A stretch of 64,000 nt of DNA from BOG-1112 sp964611335 (GCA_964611335.1 CAZSXR010000001.1:558001-622000), one strand, 5' to 3'. Numbered from the stretch's first letter, positions 15,900-25,419 are shown. Numbers and translations are program-made. Notes: a model not told the origin generated them from the letters alone.

Positions 15900-17885
15900 A
15901 TGCAAAAAATCCTAATCGTAGCCTCTTGTTTCTTCGCGATTCTCCCGTCGTGTAAGAAATCGTCGAGTTCATCCTCCCCTTCGAAGCCTGTTACAGCGGC
16001 CGCTCCTACAAATACAGGCTGTCCGCCACCCAACTTAGCTCTGTTGAATACGACACCACCTCCTCCGAATGTGGATCCAAGCAAAATCAATTTATTAAAT
16101 CTTGATTTCCGTGTGCAAAGTGCGTTGGATACAAAGGGGGCATCGAAGTTTCTTTTGAATATTAATCCGATTCCTGCTCCTGCTTTGGGCGATCGCGTTG
16201 CAGACTTTCCCCGTGTGAACATTTGTGAGCTGACGAAAAACAATTGCGTGACCTTTGATTTTCCCTTTTGGTCCGGCATTGTTCGTATTCCGAAAAAACT
16301 TGAAGGGAAAACTTTTCAATTCAAAGCGAGTGCATGTACCTATATTCGTGAGCAAGATCCACAATCCAATCTTTGGGTTCCCACGAGTAAATACCGCTGT
16401 AGCAAATTGAGAGCAGCAGATCCTAAGGTCATAGGTCGTTCTTCACAGGAACCGACTTCCGAAGCTTTGCAAATTCAAGAAGTTCAAAAAGACATTATAG
16501 GTTTAGCCGACTATTTACTTCCGTTCGCAGTTAATTACGAGAAATCTTTAGCAGGTGTCACACCCACTGAGGACTCTAAGAAGATTTTAGATGGTTTGGC
16601 AAAAAGCATTATTAGAGAGCCAAAATCTGTAGGTGCTTTCTTGGCTAGTGACGTCTACAGAGATGCTTATGAAACAGTTGTCAAAGAAGCAAAAAGCGGG
16701 GGGGCTTTGCACTTAGCTGATAGCGGCTGCCCTGTTATTTCACCAAGTACAGTGACTGTAACGAATACAACACCAGGTGAAATAAATACCGTTATACAGA
16801 CGGTAGCAGGAGCCACAACAACTGTTGTTAAAAGTTCCACAACAACTCTCAATACTGTAACGACACACACAATTACTCAAATTGCGAATCCAACAGCGCA
16901 AAGACTTGCGTTGATGAATTACAAACTTCGTGTTCTGGATAGCACAGGAAAGGTTGCAGGTTGTATGCTCTATGGGACTGCAACTTCTGTAAGTATGGGT
17001 TTATGCTCGGATGCAAATAAATCTATTTGGGATATCAATCCTGTAGCAAGCAATGGTTCTGCATTTCAAATCGTGTCTAAAGTTGATGGGCGATGTATGG
17101 CACAGGCAACTGCAAAAGCTGCTTTGACGATGTCAGACTGTGATCCTACAAAAGCAGATCAGTATTTCCAATTCACTCCGAGCACAACCCTCTTAGAAGC
17201 TCCGATGGTAGGCAATGCAACGAGTTCTACTCCCTATCAGCTTTATGCAATGCAAGGAACTGCAACGAATTGTATAAACTCTACAGCTACAAGCTTTTCT
17301 ATAGGAACGTCTTCGACCTGTTCAACTTTCTACAGTATGGACTCTATTCCTGAACCGATTGCGATTGGTGGACAGATTGGTCAGCAGTTGGGAACAAGTG
17401 CTAAGAATGGAAACACTGCAATTTTTGAAATTGCAGGTATGGCAGGTGGACTTGTTCTTGGAATTATAGGTTTGGGGTATGCAATTCCTGGTGAGACAAG
17501 TAATGACTATTGGATGAGAAAAGTAGAACAGTATAATAAACTTCCAGGTACTGTAACAAAGTTGCCCACAACAGTGGGGTCAGATGGAAAGCTACCTTCA
17601 ACAGTTATTGATAAATTGAGACCACAAGTAGACTCGGGTGTTTTGCGTGATAACCCTGCAGATCACTGGGCAAGGCTTAAAACGAAAGAAAAAGTGGGTT
17701 TTGTAAGTGGTGTGATTGGTATACTCGGTGCCATTGGAACAGGCGCAGCCTACGGTATTGGAAACTACGCACTTGCAACAACTTCTAATCCTGAGTTGGC
17801 ATTTGCACAAGCTCTCGTCAATGCTAACAAGCAATTTATACTACTCCGCGACCTCCTCAATACGCTTCAAGATACCAACAACTAA
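15900..17885 (+). CDS. Large lipoprotein with ricin-type beta-trefoil-like region
   Basis: 661 residues from the ATG at 15900; a GTG at 15888 is an alternative. The N terminus is a lipoprotein signal (hydrophobic run, then FAILPSCKKSSSSSS with the lipidated Cys and a Ser-rich linker). After about 300 residues of unrecognised sequence there is a Thr/Val-rich spacer (about residues 290-340). Residues about 345-475 then resemble a ricin-B-type trefoil (GCMLYG, LCSDANKSIWDI, GRCMAQ, SDCDPTKADQYFQF). Two glycine-rich hydrophobic segments lie near residues 515-535 and 600-625. It could be a carbohydrate-binding surface protein. It is divergent from the radical SAM/kinase operon with only 48 bases between them, so the promoters probably overlap coding sequence. 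Confidence 0.65.
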   Translation: MQKILIVASCFFAILPSCKKSSSSSSPSKPVTAAAPTNTGCPPPNLALLNTTPPPPNVDPSKINLLNLDFRVQSALDTKGASKFLLNINPIPAPALGDRVADFPRVNICELTKNNCVTFDFPFWSGIVRIPKKLEGKTFQFKASACTYIREQDPQSNLWVPTSKYRCSKLRAADPKVIGRSSQEPTSEALQIQEVQKDIIGLADYLLPFAVNYEKSLAGVTPTEDSKKILDGLAKSIIREPKSVGAFLASDVYRDAYETVVKEAKSGGALHLADSGCPVISPSTVTVTNTTPGEINTVIQTVAGATTTVVKSSTTTLNTVTTHTITQIANPTAQRLALMNYKLRVLDSTGKVAGCMLYGTATSVSMGLCSDANKSIWDINPVASNGSAFQIVSKVDGRCMAQATAKAALTMSDCDPTKADQYFQFTPSTTLLEAPMVGNATSSTPYQLYAMQGTATNCINSTATSFSIGTSSTCSTFYSMDSIPEPIAIGGQIGQQLGTSAKNGNTAIFEIAGMAGGLVLGIIGLGYAIPGETSNDYWMRKVEQYNKLPGTVTKLPTTVGSDGKLPSTVIDKLRPQVDSGVLRDNPADHWARLKTKEKVGFVSGVIGILGAIGTGAAYGIGNYALATTSNPELAFAQALVNANKQFILLRDLLNTLQDTNN

Positions 17886-17915
17886 GAGATCGTATTCCTA
17901 ACGGAATCGATCTCT
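17885..17915. terminator. Strong bidirectional hairpin terminator between convergent genes
   Basis: AGAGATCG at 17885-17892 pairs perfectly with CGATCTCT at 17908-17915, and ATTCC (17894-17898) pairs with GGAAT (17903-17907), giving a 13-pair stem with one bulged T and the loop TAAC. It fills the space between the stops of the convergent lipoprotein and PEBP genes. On the minus strand it is followed by a U-rich tract (TTAGTTGTT). On the plus strand the following sequence is not U-rich. Confidence 0.7.
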
Positions 17916-18455
17916 CTAACGTTTGTACTTCGTTGTCAAAGTATCCTTATCCAAAGCATTTTGCCTCAAATAAAAACTCACCATGGCAGCAGATGCGTCT
18001 GCCTTCAAATCAATAGGGCCTTTCAAAGCATAGACTGTAAAAATATAACGATGAGCCTTACCAGGAGGTGGGCAAGGTCCACCATAACCTGGTTTTCCAA
18101 AGTCGGTACGACTTTGAATGCTACCTACAGGCATCACTCCACCTTCCGAGCCCGCACCTGCTGCGAGTTGTTTTACGTTCGCAGGAATGTTGAAAGCAAC
18201 CCAGTGCCACCATCCACTTCCTGTCGGTGCATCGGGATCATACATCGTTATTGCGTAAAAATTAGTCCCTTGTGGTTCTCCACTCCATTGCAGATCAGGG
18301 GAAATATTTTTTCCCGAGCATCCAAAACTGTTGAAGACCTGATCGTTTGTAAGAATGCTGTTTTTTTTCATGACGGAACTTTTTAATTTCAATCCACCTG
18401 CCATGAGAGATGTTGAGATGAGAAAACTGCCTAGCGTAATAAAAATAAATCGCAT
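17916..18455 (-). CDS. Exported YbhB/YbcL family PEBP-like protein
   Basis: 179 residues with a signal peptide (MRFIFITLGSFLISTSLMAG). The phosphatidylethanolamine-binding-protein fold is shown by ISPDLQWSG, the anion-pocket motifs YDPDAPTGSGWWHWV and YGGPCPPPGKAHRY, and a typical C terminus. Bacterial YbhB/YbcL proteins are periplasmic or cytoplasmic with unclear function; YbcL of uropathogenic E. coli is known to modulate host neutrophils. It lies 23 bases downstream of the TolC-like gene on the same strand and is probably co-transcribed with it. Confidence 0.88.
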   Translation of the reverse strand: MRFIFITLGSFLISTSLMAGGLKLKSSVMKKNSILTNDQVFNSFGCSGKNISPDLQWSGEPQGTNFYAITMYDPDAPTGSGWWHWVAFNIPANVKQLAAGAGSEGGVMPVGSIQSRTDFGKPGYGGPCPPPGKAHRYIFTVYALKGPIDLKADASAAMVSFYLRQNALDKDTLTTKYKR

Positions 18456-18478
18456 AAATACCTCCTGCGCGTATTATC

Positions 18479-20275
18479 TCACTCTTTCCCATAATTGGAA
18501 AAATCTAAATCATGCAGAGTCTCTCCCTTATTTTTGTGTGAACCATGGAAGAAACGGTGAAACCAATTCAATTTTTTCTGTTTCAGAAGATAAGCTTCCA
18601 TCTGAGTTAAGGTAATTTTGTGTTTGCTAATAAACGCATCAAGTGTTTTGAAAAAAGTATGACGTTTATAAAAATGGATTCGTGAATAGAGCAAGGGTCC
18701 CATATTGTTTTTAACTGCCAAGATCAGTTCTTCTTCTGAAAGATTTTTGAATAAAGGATGTGTCTCTCTATGATTTAAAATCTGATCAAGTTCCTTTGTA
18801 GATTTTAGATTTTCAAAGAACAAAGAAATTTCTTCACCTCTCTTGATGGCTTCCAAATCTCCACTGTTTAATTTTTTAAATTGTTTGAGGACTTCTCCTC
18901 GATTGGGAAGAAACTTAAACACATCACTCATCTCACGGAGAAGATAACGGTCCATATACGCATGGGCCATAAGAGAAAGATGCAGGGCTTCATTCATTCG
19001 AAATTCAGATTGCATAAGCTGGTCTAAAGAACGGATAAACATATTGTCTGGATTTTTCCCATTCTCGAAAAGGAAATCGAGATTGGCTTTAAAAGCATCA
19101 CGATTCAATTCCAAAGCTCTCTTCGCTTCCGTATATTGACCGATAGAATTGAGGTGGTAGTCGAAGCTATCACGTGCGATGCTCAACATTTCTATGTATT
19201 CTTTTTGCACGTCGATCTTTGCCGTTTTCGCAAAGGAGTTAGCAACAAGAATCGCAGGCAAAGTTCCGTATCCTAATTTCAAATGAAATTCCTGATCGTC
19301 TGGATTGTGACTTTCATAAGTTTCGGGAACTTGTAAAGTTCCAAACGCAGTGATGCCTATATTCAGACGACTGATTTTGTAATATTGGTTAAAAATTTTA
19401 AGTTCGAGGGAGTTCTGTATGACTTCTTTGATAAATTGATGTTTATAATGATAGACATCTTCTTGGTCTTTTAAATTTAATACCCCCACGGGAAAATGTT
19501 CGATATTTTCAATGTTAAAATGACCTGTACCCGAATGATTATCAAGTTTTGCAAGAGCAATGATTTGTGCCAGCTCTTCAAATCCCAGTCGTATTTGAGC
19601 ACGTTTGAGAGCCATATCGGTTCCCAGAGCTGCGAATTTTCCATATATAGTTTTAACTTCTCGTGTAGTAGGTGCATATTGTTTTGCAAAAAGTTGTAGG
19701 TGTATAAAATAGTAGTTGAGTATTTCAAATTCTTGAATGAGTTGGTGTTGACGTAAGTAAGCTTTCTTAGCGAGAAGAAGCTGGTCAAGGGTGACCTTCA
19801 TAAGCGTATATTTAGTAATCCTGTAGAGTCTGTTTTCATTGGCCAATTGCATCCAGTTTGCAGGAAGCATGAAGTTGTAAAGTCCCGATGCGAATTGATC
19901 CATACCTCCTGTCACACCTTGACCAAAAGTCAGATTGAATTGGGGGAGTGTGTGCCCAAGTTGTATGTGAATCCCCAAATGTCCTCGGTAAAGTTCCTGT
20001 ATCTTATCTTGAATAGGAAAGCTGTCTGTAAGAACACGATGCAGTATATCTTCATAACTGAAAATATGATCGCGATGATCAAAGAAATGTTTCCCGTATT
20101 TTCTATGTGTTTGCATCCAAACGGGGTGTTCATCATCTAGATCTTTGTAAAGAAAATAATTTTTAGAATCCACAATCTGCTGGATCTCTTTAGCAGAAAG
20201 TACTTTGTCAGGTGTAATGGGTGCATCTGCATAAAGGGGAGTGCTGAGAAGGAAAAGTAGCAGAAAAATTACCAT
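18479..20275 (-). CDS. TolC-like outer-membrane-associated protein (divergent)
   Basis: 598 residues. The ATG at 20275 has GAGGAG upstream, and a signal peptide ends at about residue 16 (LSTPLYADA). Most of the protein is long alpha-helical sequence with spaced Leu/Ala/Gln, including a region (about residues 105-400) that reads like the helical barrel of outer-membrane efflux proteins. A second protein of this general type is at 28453-29745. Conservation to canonical TolC is weak and the last 200 residues (KLNSGDLEAIKRGEE onward) have no recognised match. No adaptor or inner-membrane pump gene is adjacent; a PEBP gene follows. Confidence 0.5.
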   Translation of the reverse strand: MVIFLLLFLLSTPLYADAPITPDKVLSAKEIQQIVDSKNYFLYKDLDDEHPVWMQTHRKYGKHFFDHRDHIFSYEDILHRVLTDSFPIQDKIQELYRGHLGIHIQLGHTLPQFNLTFGQGVTGGMDQFASGLYNFMLPANWMQLANENRLYRITKYTLMKVTLDQLLLAKKAYLRQHQLIQEFEILNYYFIHLQLFAKQYAPTTREVKTIYGKFAALGTDMALKRAQIRLGFEELAQIIALAKLDNHSGTGHFNIENIEHFPVGVLNLKDQEDVYHYKHQFIKEVIQNSLELKIFNQYYKISRLNIGITAFGTLQVPETYESHNPDDQEFHLKLGYGTLPAILVANSFAKTAKIDVQKEYIEMLSIARDSFDYHLNSIGQYTEAKRALELNRDAFKANLDFLFENGKNPDNMFIRSLDQLMQSEFRMNEALHLSLMAHAYMDRYLLREMSDVFKFLPNRGEVLKQFKKLNSGDLEAIKRGEEISLFFENLKSTKELDQILNHRETHPLFKNLSEEELILAVKNNMGPLLYSRIHFYKRHTFFKTLDAFISKHKITLTQMEAYLLKQKKLNWFHRFFHGSHKNKGETLHDLDFSNYGKE

Positions 20276-20381
20276 AATGTATCTCCTCTTGTTGTTGGGT
20301 AATGAGATATTGATTCCTTTCTTGCTCTCATGTCATAGATCCGCTAAGCTGTTGTCGCTTTCAATCCAAGTTGGAGAAACG

Positions 20382-22127
20382 ATGCATCGAGTCATTTGCA
20401 TGCTATGGGGTTTGTACATAAGTGCCAGCCTTTCTGCGGAATCTGTTTATAAACACGCTTTTATCGGAACTCCACTTACCCTTGATCCCGTAGCGTTTAG
20501 TGATCTCTATGCAAACAAAGTCGCCAGTGCTATCTATGACTGTCTCTATCAATATAAATATTTGAAATCTCCTCTCGAACTTAAACCTATGTTAGCGAGA
20601 GCAATGCCGCAAGTGAGTAAAGATGGCCTCACTCTTAGAATTCCCTTAAAAAAAAATATAATCTTTGCAGATGATCCTGCTTTTCCTAATGCCAAAGGAA
20701 GAGAGCTTGTTGCAGAAGATTTTGTCTACAGTATGAAGAGGCATTTTGATCCTAAATATGTTTCTACAAGCCGTTGGATGTGGGCGGATACAATTGTGGG
20801 TTTGGATGAATGGGGACAAAACGGTGGTGATTACAAAAAAAGTGTGGAAGGACTGCGTGCTTTGGATCGCTACACCATCGAAATACGACTGAAAAAACCA
20901 TACCCTCAATTTATTCACACTTTGGCTTTAGGAAATGCTGCAATTGTTCCCCAAGAGGCAGTAGAAAAATATGGGAAAGAACTCGCGTTTCATCCAGTTG
21001 GCTCCGGACCTTGGAAGCTATCTTCTTTCGATATGAGCAAAGCGGTCTTGGTGAAAAATCCAAACTACAGAAAAGAAGCCTTCGATCCCTATGCGGAAGG
21101 TTATAACGAAGCCCAATACGGGTTCACCGGTATTGCAAAACTCGCAGGGAAATTTCCGCCTTTTGTCGATAAAATTGAGATTTATTTTCTGGAGCAGGAT
21201 TCGACCCTTTGGAATTCTTTTACTAAGGGGAATGAAGTTCAATTTGGTACTGTACCCGTTTTGCAATTCCATAAGATTGTAAAGAGCACACACCCACTTA
21301 TCTTGCATAAACCTTATTCTGACCGCTATAAGGCCTCGGAAGAACTGGAATCGGCCTATCATTTCTTCGCCTTTAATATGGAAAACCCAGAGATTGGAAA
21401 CAATGCTGATCCGATCCGTAATAAACGTAACAGGGCTTTGCGGTGCGCGATACGCAAAGCGTATAATTGGCAACAGCTTATAAATCGCGTCTTCTATGGT
21501 TTAGGCAAAGCTTTTCCGGGGATTGTTCCTCCGAATATTCAAGGCTTTGATCCTACTTTGTCTCGTGAGTCTGTAGAGTTGGATATAGAGGGCGCTAAAA
21601 AGCTGATGAAAGAACATGGATGGAATGCTGCGAATCTCCCAAAATTACGCTATTCGGGGTTTAGTTCGGTGATCAATAAGCAGCAGTATGAAATGTTCAA
21701 AGGTTGGATGAGTAAGATTGGTTATCCACCTGAAAAAATTTCTTTTGATATGTACGCGCAGTTTGGCGATTACGCAAAAGTTTTACATGAGAAAAAAGTG
21801 ATGACTTTATCCGTCGCTTGGTTTTTTGATTTTCCAGATGCACAAAATTCTTATCAGCTCTATTATGGCCCGCATTCTTCACCAGGTTCTAATGTTTCCA
21901 ATTATCGTAACGCTGAGTACGATAAGCTTTTCGAGCAGGCGAGTATCTTGGATGAGGGAGAGGAACGCTCTCGAATTTATCGGAGAATGAATGAAATTTT
22001 GTTGGATGATTGTGTTGTGATTTCAGGTTATGCGAGAACGCGCATTCATATGTGGCATAAGAATGTGATTATTTATCCAGTTGAATTTTCAAGTGGGGAC
22101 TATTTTCGCTATGTAGCAGTGGAATGA
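20382..22127 (+). CDS. ABC transporter solute-binding protein, family 5 (oligopeptide type)
   Basis: 581 residues from the ATG at 20382 (GGAGAAAC upstream), which opens a clean signal peptide (HRVICMLWGLYISASLSAES). The SBP family 5 architecture is clear: TLDPVAFSDLYANKVASAIYD near the N terminus, VAEDFVYSMKRHFDP, YPQFIHTLALGNAAIVP, GSGPWKL, and the C-terminal region RNKRNRALRCAIRKAYNWQQLINRVFYGLGKAFPGIVPP. It should bind peptides or similar ligands in the periplasm. Two permease genes follow on the same strand, but no ATPase genes. Confidence 0.88.
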   Translation: MHRVICMLWGLYISASLSAESVYKHAFIGTPLTLDPVAFSDLYANKVASAIYDCLYQYKYLKSPLELKPMLARAMPQVSKDGLTLRIPLKKNIIFADDPAFPNAKGRELVAEDFVYSMKRHFDPKYVSTSRWMWADTIVGLDEWGQNGGDYKKSVEGLRALDRYTIEIRLKKPYPQFIHTLALGNAAIVPQEAVEKYGKELAFHPVGSGPWKLSSFDMSKAVLVKNPNYRKEAFDPYAEGYNEAQYGFTGIAKLAGKFPPFVDKIEIYFLEQDSTLWNSFTKGNEVQFGTVPVLQFHKIVKSTHPLILHKPYSDRYKASEELESAYHFFAFNMENPEIGNNADPIRNKRNRALRCAIRKAYNWQQLINRVFYGLGKAFPGIVPPNIQGFDPTLSRESVELDIEGAKKLMKEHGWNAANLPKLRYSGFSSVINKQQYEMFKGWMSKIGYPPEKISFDMYAQFGDYAKVLHEKKVMTLSVAWFFDFPDAQNSYQLYYGPHSSPGSNVSNYRNAEYDKLFEQASILDEGEERSRIYRRMNEILLDDCVVISGYARTRIHMWHKNVIIYPVEFSSGDYFRYVAVE

Positions 22128-22134
22128 ATGCATA

Positions 22135-23088
22135 GTGGGACTTCTGCGTTACACCTTAATAAAAATTATTCATACACTTCCTATTTTTGCGGGAGTAACT
22201 TTTATAAGTTTCCTTCTTATGGTTTACTTCGGAAGCGATGTGACGCATGCTCTTGTGGGAAAAAATGCAACGGTCGGAGATCTGGAACAGCTTCGTCACC
22301 AATTGGGTTATGATCTCGGGCTTTTTGAACGGTACTTCCATTATTTAAAAGAATTGCTTACATTTGATTTTGGTCGCTCGAGTTTGACTCATGAAAAAGT
22401 CAGCGATATTTTCCGAAGATCCATTCCTATCAGTCTTGCTTTGAACCTTCCTGGATTTATTTTAGGCAACATCCTTGCTGTTGTGCTTTCCCTTTTTGCT
22501 GCTTACAAAAGAGGTCAAATTTTTGACAAAGTGATCATGTTCTTTTCGAGTCTGGGAATGAGCATGAGTTTTCTGATTGTGATTTTATTTTTTCAGGTAC
22601 TTTTTTGTTCAAGTTATGGATGGGACCTTTTTCCCGTTCAAGGTTGGGATATGAGTTCCCCACGGGCTTATCTTCAATATGTATTTGTTCCTACACTTGC
22701 GTCGATCTTTGTCTCTCTAGGTTATAATACGCGTTTTTTCCGTGCGCTTATCGTTGAAGAAATGAATAAGTACCATGTGCAGCTTGCTGTAAGTTTGGGT
22801 TGGTCACCTTTTTATATTATGAGCAAAGGAGTCTTAAGAAATGTCTTGGTTTCTATGTTGACGCGTGTGATGTTTAGCATTCCTTTTATTTTCATGGAAG
22901 GAAGTGTTTTAATCGAAAGTTTTTTCGGTATTCCAGGGATGGGCCGTGTTGCTTTTAATGCTGTAAGTTCAGGAGATCTTCCTGTGCTTAAAGCTTTGGT
23001 CGGTGTGGGAACGCTTGTCTATGTGTGTATTCTGATTCTTGCAGATCTTGTTTATAAAATTGTGGATCCGCGAGTGAACCTTTCATGA
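22135..23088 (+). CDS. Oligopeptide-type ABC transporter permease (DppB/OppB-like)
   Basis: 317 residues starting at a GTG (22135), seven bases after the binding-protein stop. It has six predicted membrane segments and the family features: N terminus LLRYTLIKIIHTLPIFAGVTFISFLLMVYFG, and the C-terminal MFSIPFIFMEGSVLIESFFGIPGMGRVAFNAV with its EAA-type cytoplasmic loop before it (VSLGWSPFYIMSKGVLRNVL). It forms half of the inner-membrane channel. The next permease gene overlaps its end by four bases. Confidence 0.88.
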   Translation: MGLLRYTLIKIIHTLPIFAGVTFISFLLMVYFGSDVTHALVGKNATVGDLEQLRHQLGYDLGLFERYFHYLKELLTFDFGRSSLTHEKVSDIFRRSIPISLALNLPGFILGNILAVVLSLFAAYKRGQIFDKVIMFFSSLGMSMSFLIVILFFQVLFCSSYGWDLFPVQGWDMSSPRAYLQYVFVPTLASIFVSLGYNTRFFRALIVEEMNKYHVQLAVSLGWSPFYIMSKGVLRNVLVSMLTRVMFSIPFIFMEGSVLIESFFGIPGMGRVAFNAVSSGDLPVLKALVGVGTLVYVCILILADLVYKIVDPRVNLS

Positions 23089-23933
23089 TTTCAAAACAGA
23101 ATAAAAATATGATTTTGAAATTTTTAAAAGACCCTTGGGGAGTTGGTTCTTTTTTTATTGTCTTCACTTTATTTATAACTTCTTGTTTTGTGTGGTTCGG
23201 ATTTGCAGGTCAACACTGGCACGAGATTCTTTGTGAAGAAGGATATAGTCCTATTTCTGCTCGCTTCTGGTTTGGAACAAATTTTAACGGACAGGACATT
23301 TTTGCACGTGCGCTTTATAGTACAAAAACTGCATTTGAAATTGGTTTGATCGTCGCTCTTTCCTCCGTTCTACTCGGTGTTTTATTGGGGTCTCTTGCAG
23401 GATTTTACAGAGGCCGATGGGTGGATTCTGGGATAGTGTGGTTATTCGCATGCCTGGATTCTATACCGTTTTACCTGCTTGCGGCTTCCATTGCCTTGAT
23501 TTTTAAAGACACGAGATTTGGAATGCATCTTGCGATGATTGCAAGTTTATGGACGTCTTCGTGTAGGGTGATGCGTGCAGAGTTGATCAAAGTTCGAAAT
23601 TTTGAATTTGTAGAAGCAGCCTTTATTTTGGGCGCTTCCGATATGCGAATTTTATTTAGACATATCTTACCTAATTTGACTCCTCTTATACTTGTGGAAT
23701 TTACTCTGTCTTTTGTGACTGCTATAAAAACCGAAGCGGTCCTTTCCTTTCTAGGTCTTGGTGTCAAAGAAGGTCTAAGTTGGGGTATGATGCTTTCGGA
23801 AGCGAGTTCGGAAATTCATGCAGGAGAATTCCACACCTTTATGGCAGCATCATTGTTTATGTCTGTTCTGGTTATGGCATTTAATCAGCTTTCGGATTCT
23901 CTTCAGGATGCAATGGATCCGAAAGTTATCTAG
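23085..23933 (+). CDS. Oligopeptide-type ABC transporter permease (DppC/OppC-like)
   Basis: 282 residues. The start ATGA overlaps the stop of the previous permease, which implies translational coupling. It has the typical OppC pattern: an N-terminal membrane segment, a periplasmic loop with FGTNFNGQDIFARALYSTKTAFEIG, then the binding-protein-dependent transport domain with FILGASDMRILFRHILPNLTPLILV and AVLSFLGLGVKEGLSWGMML. It completes the channel. No ATP-binding subunits are encoded in this cluster, so the OppD/OppF pair at 49945-51913 may energise it (inference). Confidence 0.88.
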   Translation: MISKQNKNMILKFLKDPWGVGSFFIVFTLFITSCFVWFGFAGQHWHEILCEEGYSPISARFWFGTNFNGQDIFARALYSTKTAFEIGLIVALSSVLLGVLLGSLAGFYRGRWVDSGIVWLFACLDSIPFYLLAASIALIFKDTRFGMHLAMIASLWTSSCRVMRAELIKVRNFEFVEAAFILGASDMRILFRHILPNLTPLILVEFTLSFVTAIKTEAVLSFLGLGVKEGLSWGMMLSEASSEIHAGEFHTFMAASLFMSVLVMAFNQLSDSLQDAMDPKVI

Positions 23934-23973
23934 AAACATTGAGCTAGTTTCGATACTTTGAGAGGAGTTTCTT

Positions 23974-25416
23974 ATGTTAAAAGCACTTAAGATTTTCTTA
24001 TATGGTGTATTGATGAGTGGATCTATACAGGCTCAAGACGTCCTTACTCAGGTGGAGTTTGAAAACTTCAAACAGAAAAGCGTTTCGCAAAAAAGAGAAA
24101 TTCTGGAAAAAACTCTACAAGATCTTATCTCCTTACGTCAGTCTCATGGAAAGCAAGATGCTATAAAAATAGCGATCATAGGTGCCGGTGGAGGTGGTGG
24201 GCATAAGTCTGCTGGTGATTCTATGAAAACCGTTTTGGAAAGAATTCCTAGTTCACAAAAAGCTTTTCAAGTGGTCTATATAGAACCCATTCCTTTTGAC
24301 GTGAAAAGCTGGAATGATGCAATGAAAAGCACAGAAGGAAACAAACTCAAATGGATGATCCGTGCAAAACCTGCTGCTGAAACATTATTGTTCACTCGGA
24401 ATAGACGCTCTCTTCTTCAAAAACATATTAAAGAACAGTTAGAACGTGAAGGAATGGGAGGTGTTCCCGATATTTTTGTGCAAGCAGAACACCTCGGTAC
24501 CAAAGTCCTTCATGCTCTGATCCGACAAGAATACGGATCGCAACATCGATTGGTTCCTACGGATTTCCAACTAGATAACTTTGTATGGAATCTTCGTGGT
24601 GACAAAGATCCTTTGGAATTTCGTATAGACATAGGAGTGAATCCTGAAGATGCAGAGTCTGCTAATGCAAAAACAATCAAAAATCAAAAATTAGATACCA
24701 TACTCTTCACAGGCTATCCTGTGCGGTGGGAAATCCTAGATCTTGCAGAACGTTTGCATAGTGAAGATGCAAATATTAAAGATTCAGCAATGAACGATGT
24801 ACGTCTAGTTTTGAAAAAACTTGCAGGTGATAAAAATTATAACTTCGAACAGGATCAATCCGTCTTAGTTATGATCGGAGCAGCAGGAGGGGCTCTTAAA
24901 ACTTTTGAAAAGCATATTCATGATCTCGCATTGTTTTCAGAACAAAAAATAGGAGAAGGAAAGGTTCATCTTTTTATCGCACAGGCCTTGTCCGATGAAA
25001 AAAGTGCACAGAAACTCCAAGAATTAAGTTCTGAAATTGAAAAGACACATCCTAAACTTCAAGTCCACCTTCTCGGTAAAATCAATGCTCTCGAAGTGGG
25101 AGTGCTTATGTTTAACGGTGTGAGTATTTGTAAATCCGGTGGAGGAAGCATCGCAGAGCTTGCAACGGTAGGTGGAAGTGCTTTGTTTGATAACTCTTTG
25201 AGCAAGTACATACGTTGGGAAAAGTTTGCATATCGTATGTTTCAAGAAAAGGGTTGGGGTTATGTGTTGAATGGAAAAAATACGATTGAAATTTTGAACA
25301 AAGCCTTCGCCAATCGCGAGCAGACTCAGAAGTCTATGCTTCAGCATAAGAACCAATTTCATTATGACTGGCCTTATGCTGTGTTGCGGGATCTGATTTC
25401 TATAGAATCTCGATAG
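23974..25416 (+). CDS. Exported MGDG-synthase/MurG-like GT-B glycosyltransferase
   Basis: 480 residues. The N terminus is a good signal peptide (MLKALKIFLYGVLMSGSIQA, cut before QD). Near residue 70 is the glycine-rich loop IGAGGGGGHKSAGDSM, characteristic of MGDG synthase and processive diacylglycerol glycosyltransferases. An N-terminal MGDG-synthase region follows (VPDIFVQAEHLGTKVLHALIR). The C-terminal GT28 half includes SVLVMIGAAGGALKTF and VSICKSGGGSIAELATVGGSALF, the usual nucleotide-sugar site. The enzymes normally act in the cytoplasm, so export is odd: no nucleotide sugar pool exists in the periplasm. It could act outside the cell, for example on host lipids or proteins. An unprocessed membrane anchor is the alternative. 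Confidence 0.72.
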   Translation: MLKALKIFLYGVLMSGSIQAQDVLTQVEFENFKQKSVSQKREILEKTLQDLISLRQSHGKQDAIKIAIIGAGGGGGHKSAGDSMKTVLERIPSSQKAFQVVYIEPIPFDVKSWNDAMKSTEGNKLKWMIRAKPAAETLLFTRNRRSLLQKHIKEQLEREGMGGVPDIFVQAEHLGTKVLHALIRQEYGSQHRLVPTDFQLDNFVWNLRGDKDPLEFRIDIGVNPEDAESANAKTIKNQKLDTILFTGYPVRWEILDLAERLHSEDANIKDSAMNDVRLVLKKLAGDKNYNFEQDQSVLVMIGAAGGALKTFEKHIHDLALFSEQKIGEGKVHLFIAQALSDEKSAQKLQELSSEIEKTHPKLQVHLLGKINALEVGVLMFNGVSICKSGGGSIAELATVGGSALFDNSLSKYIRWEKFAYRMFQEKGWGYVLNGKNTIEILNKAFANREQTQKSMLQHKNQFHYDWPYAVLRDLISIESR

Positions 25417-25419
25417 AGA

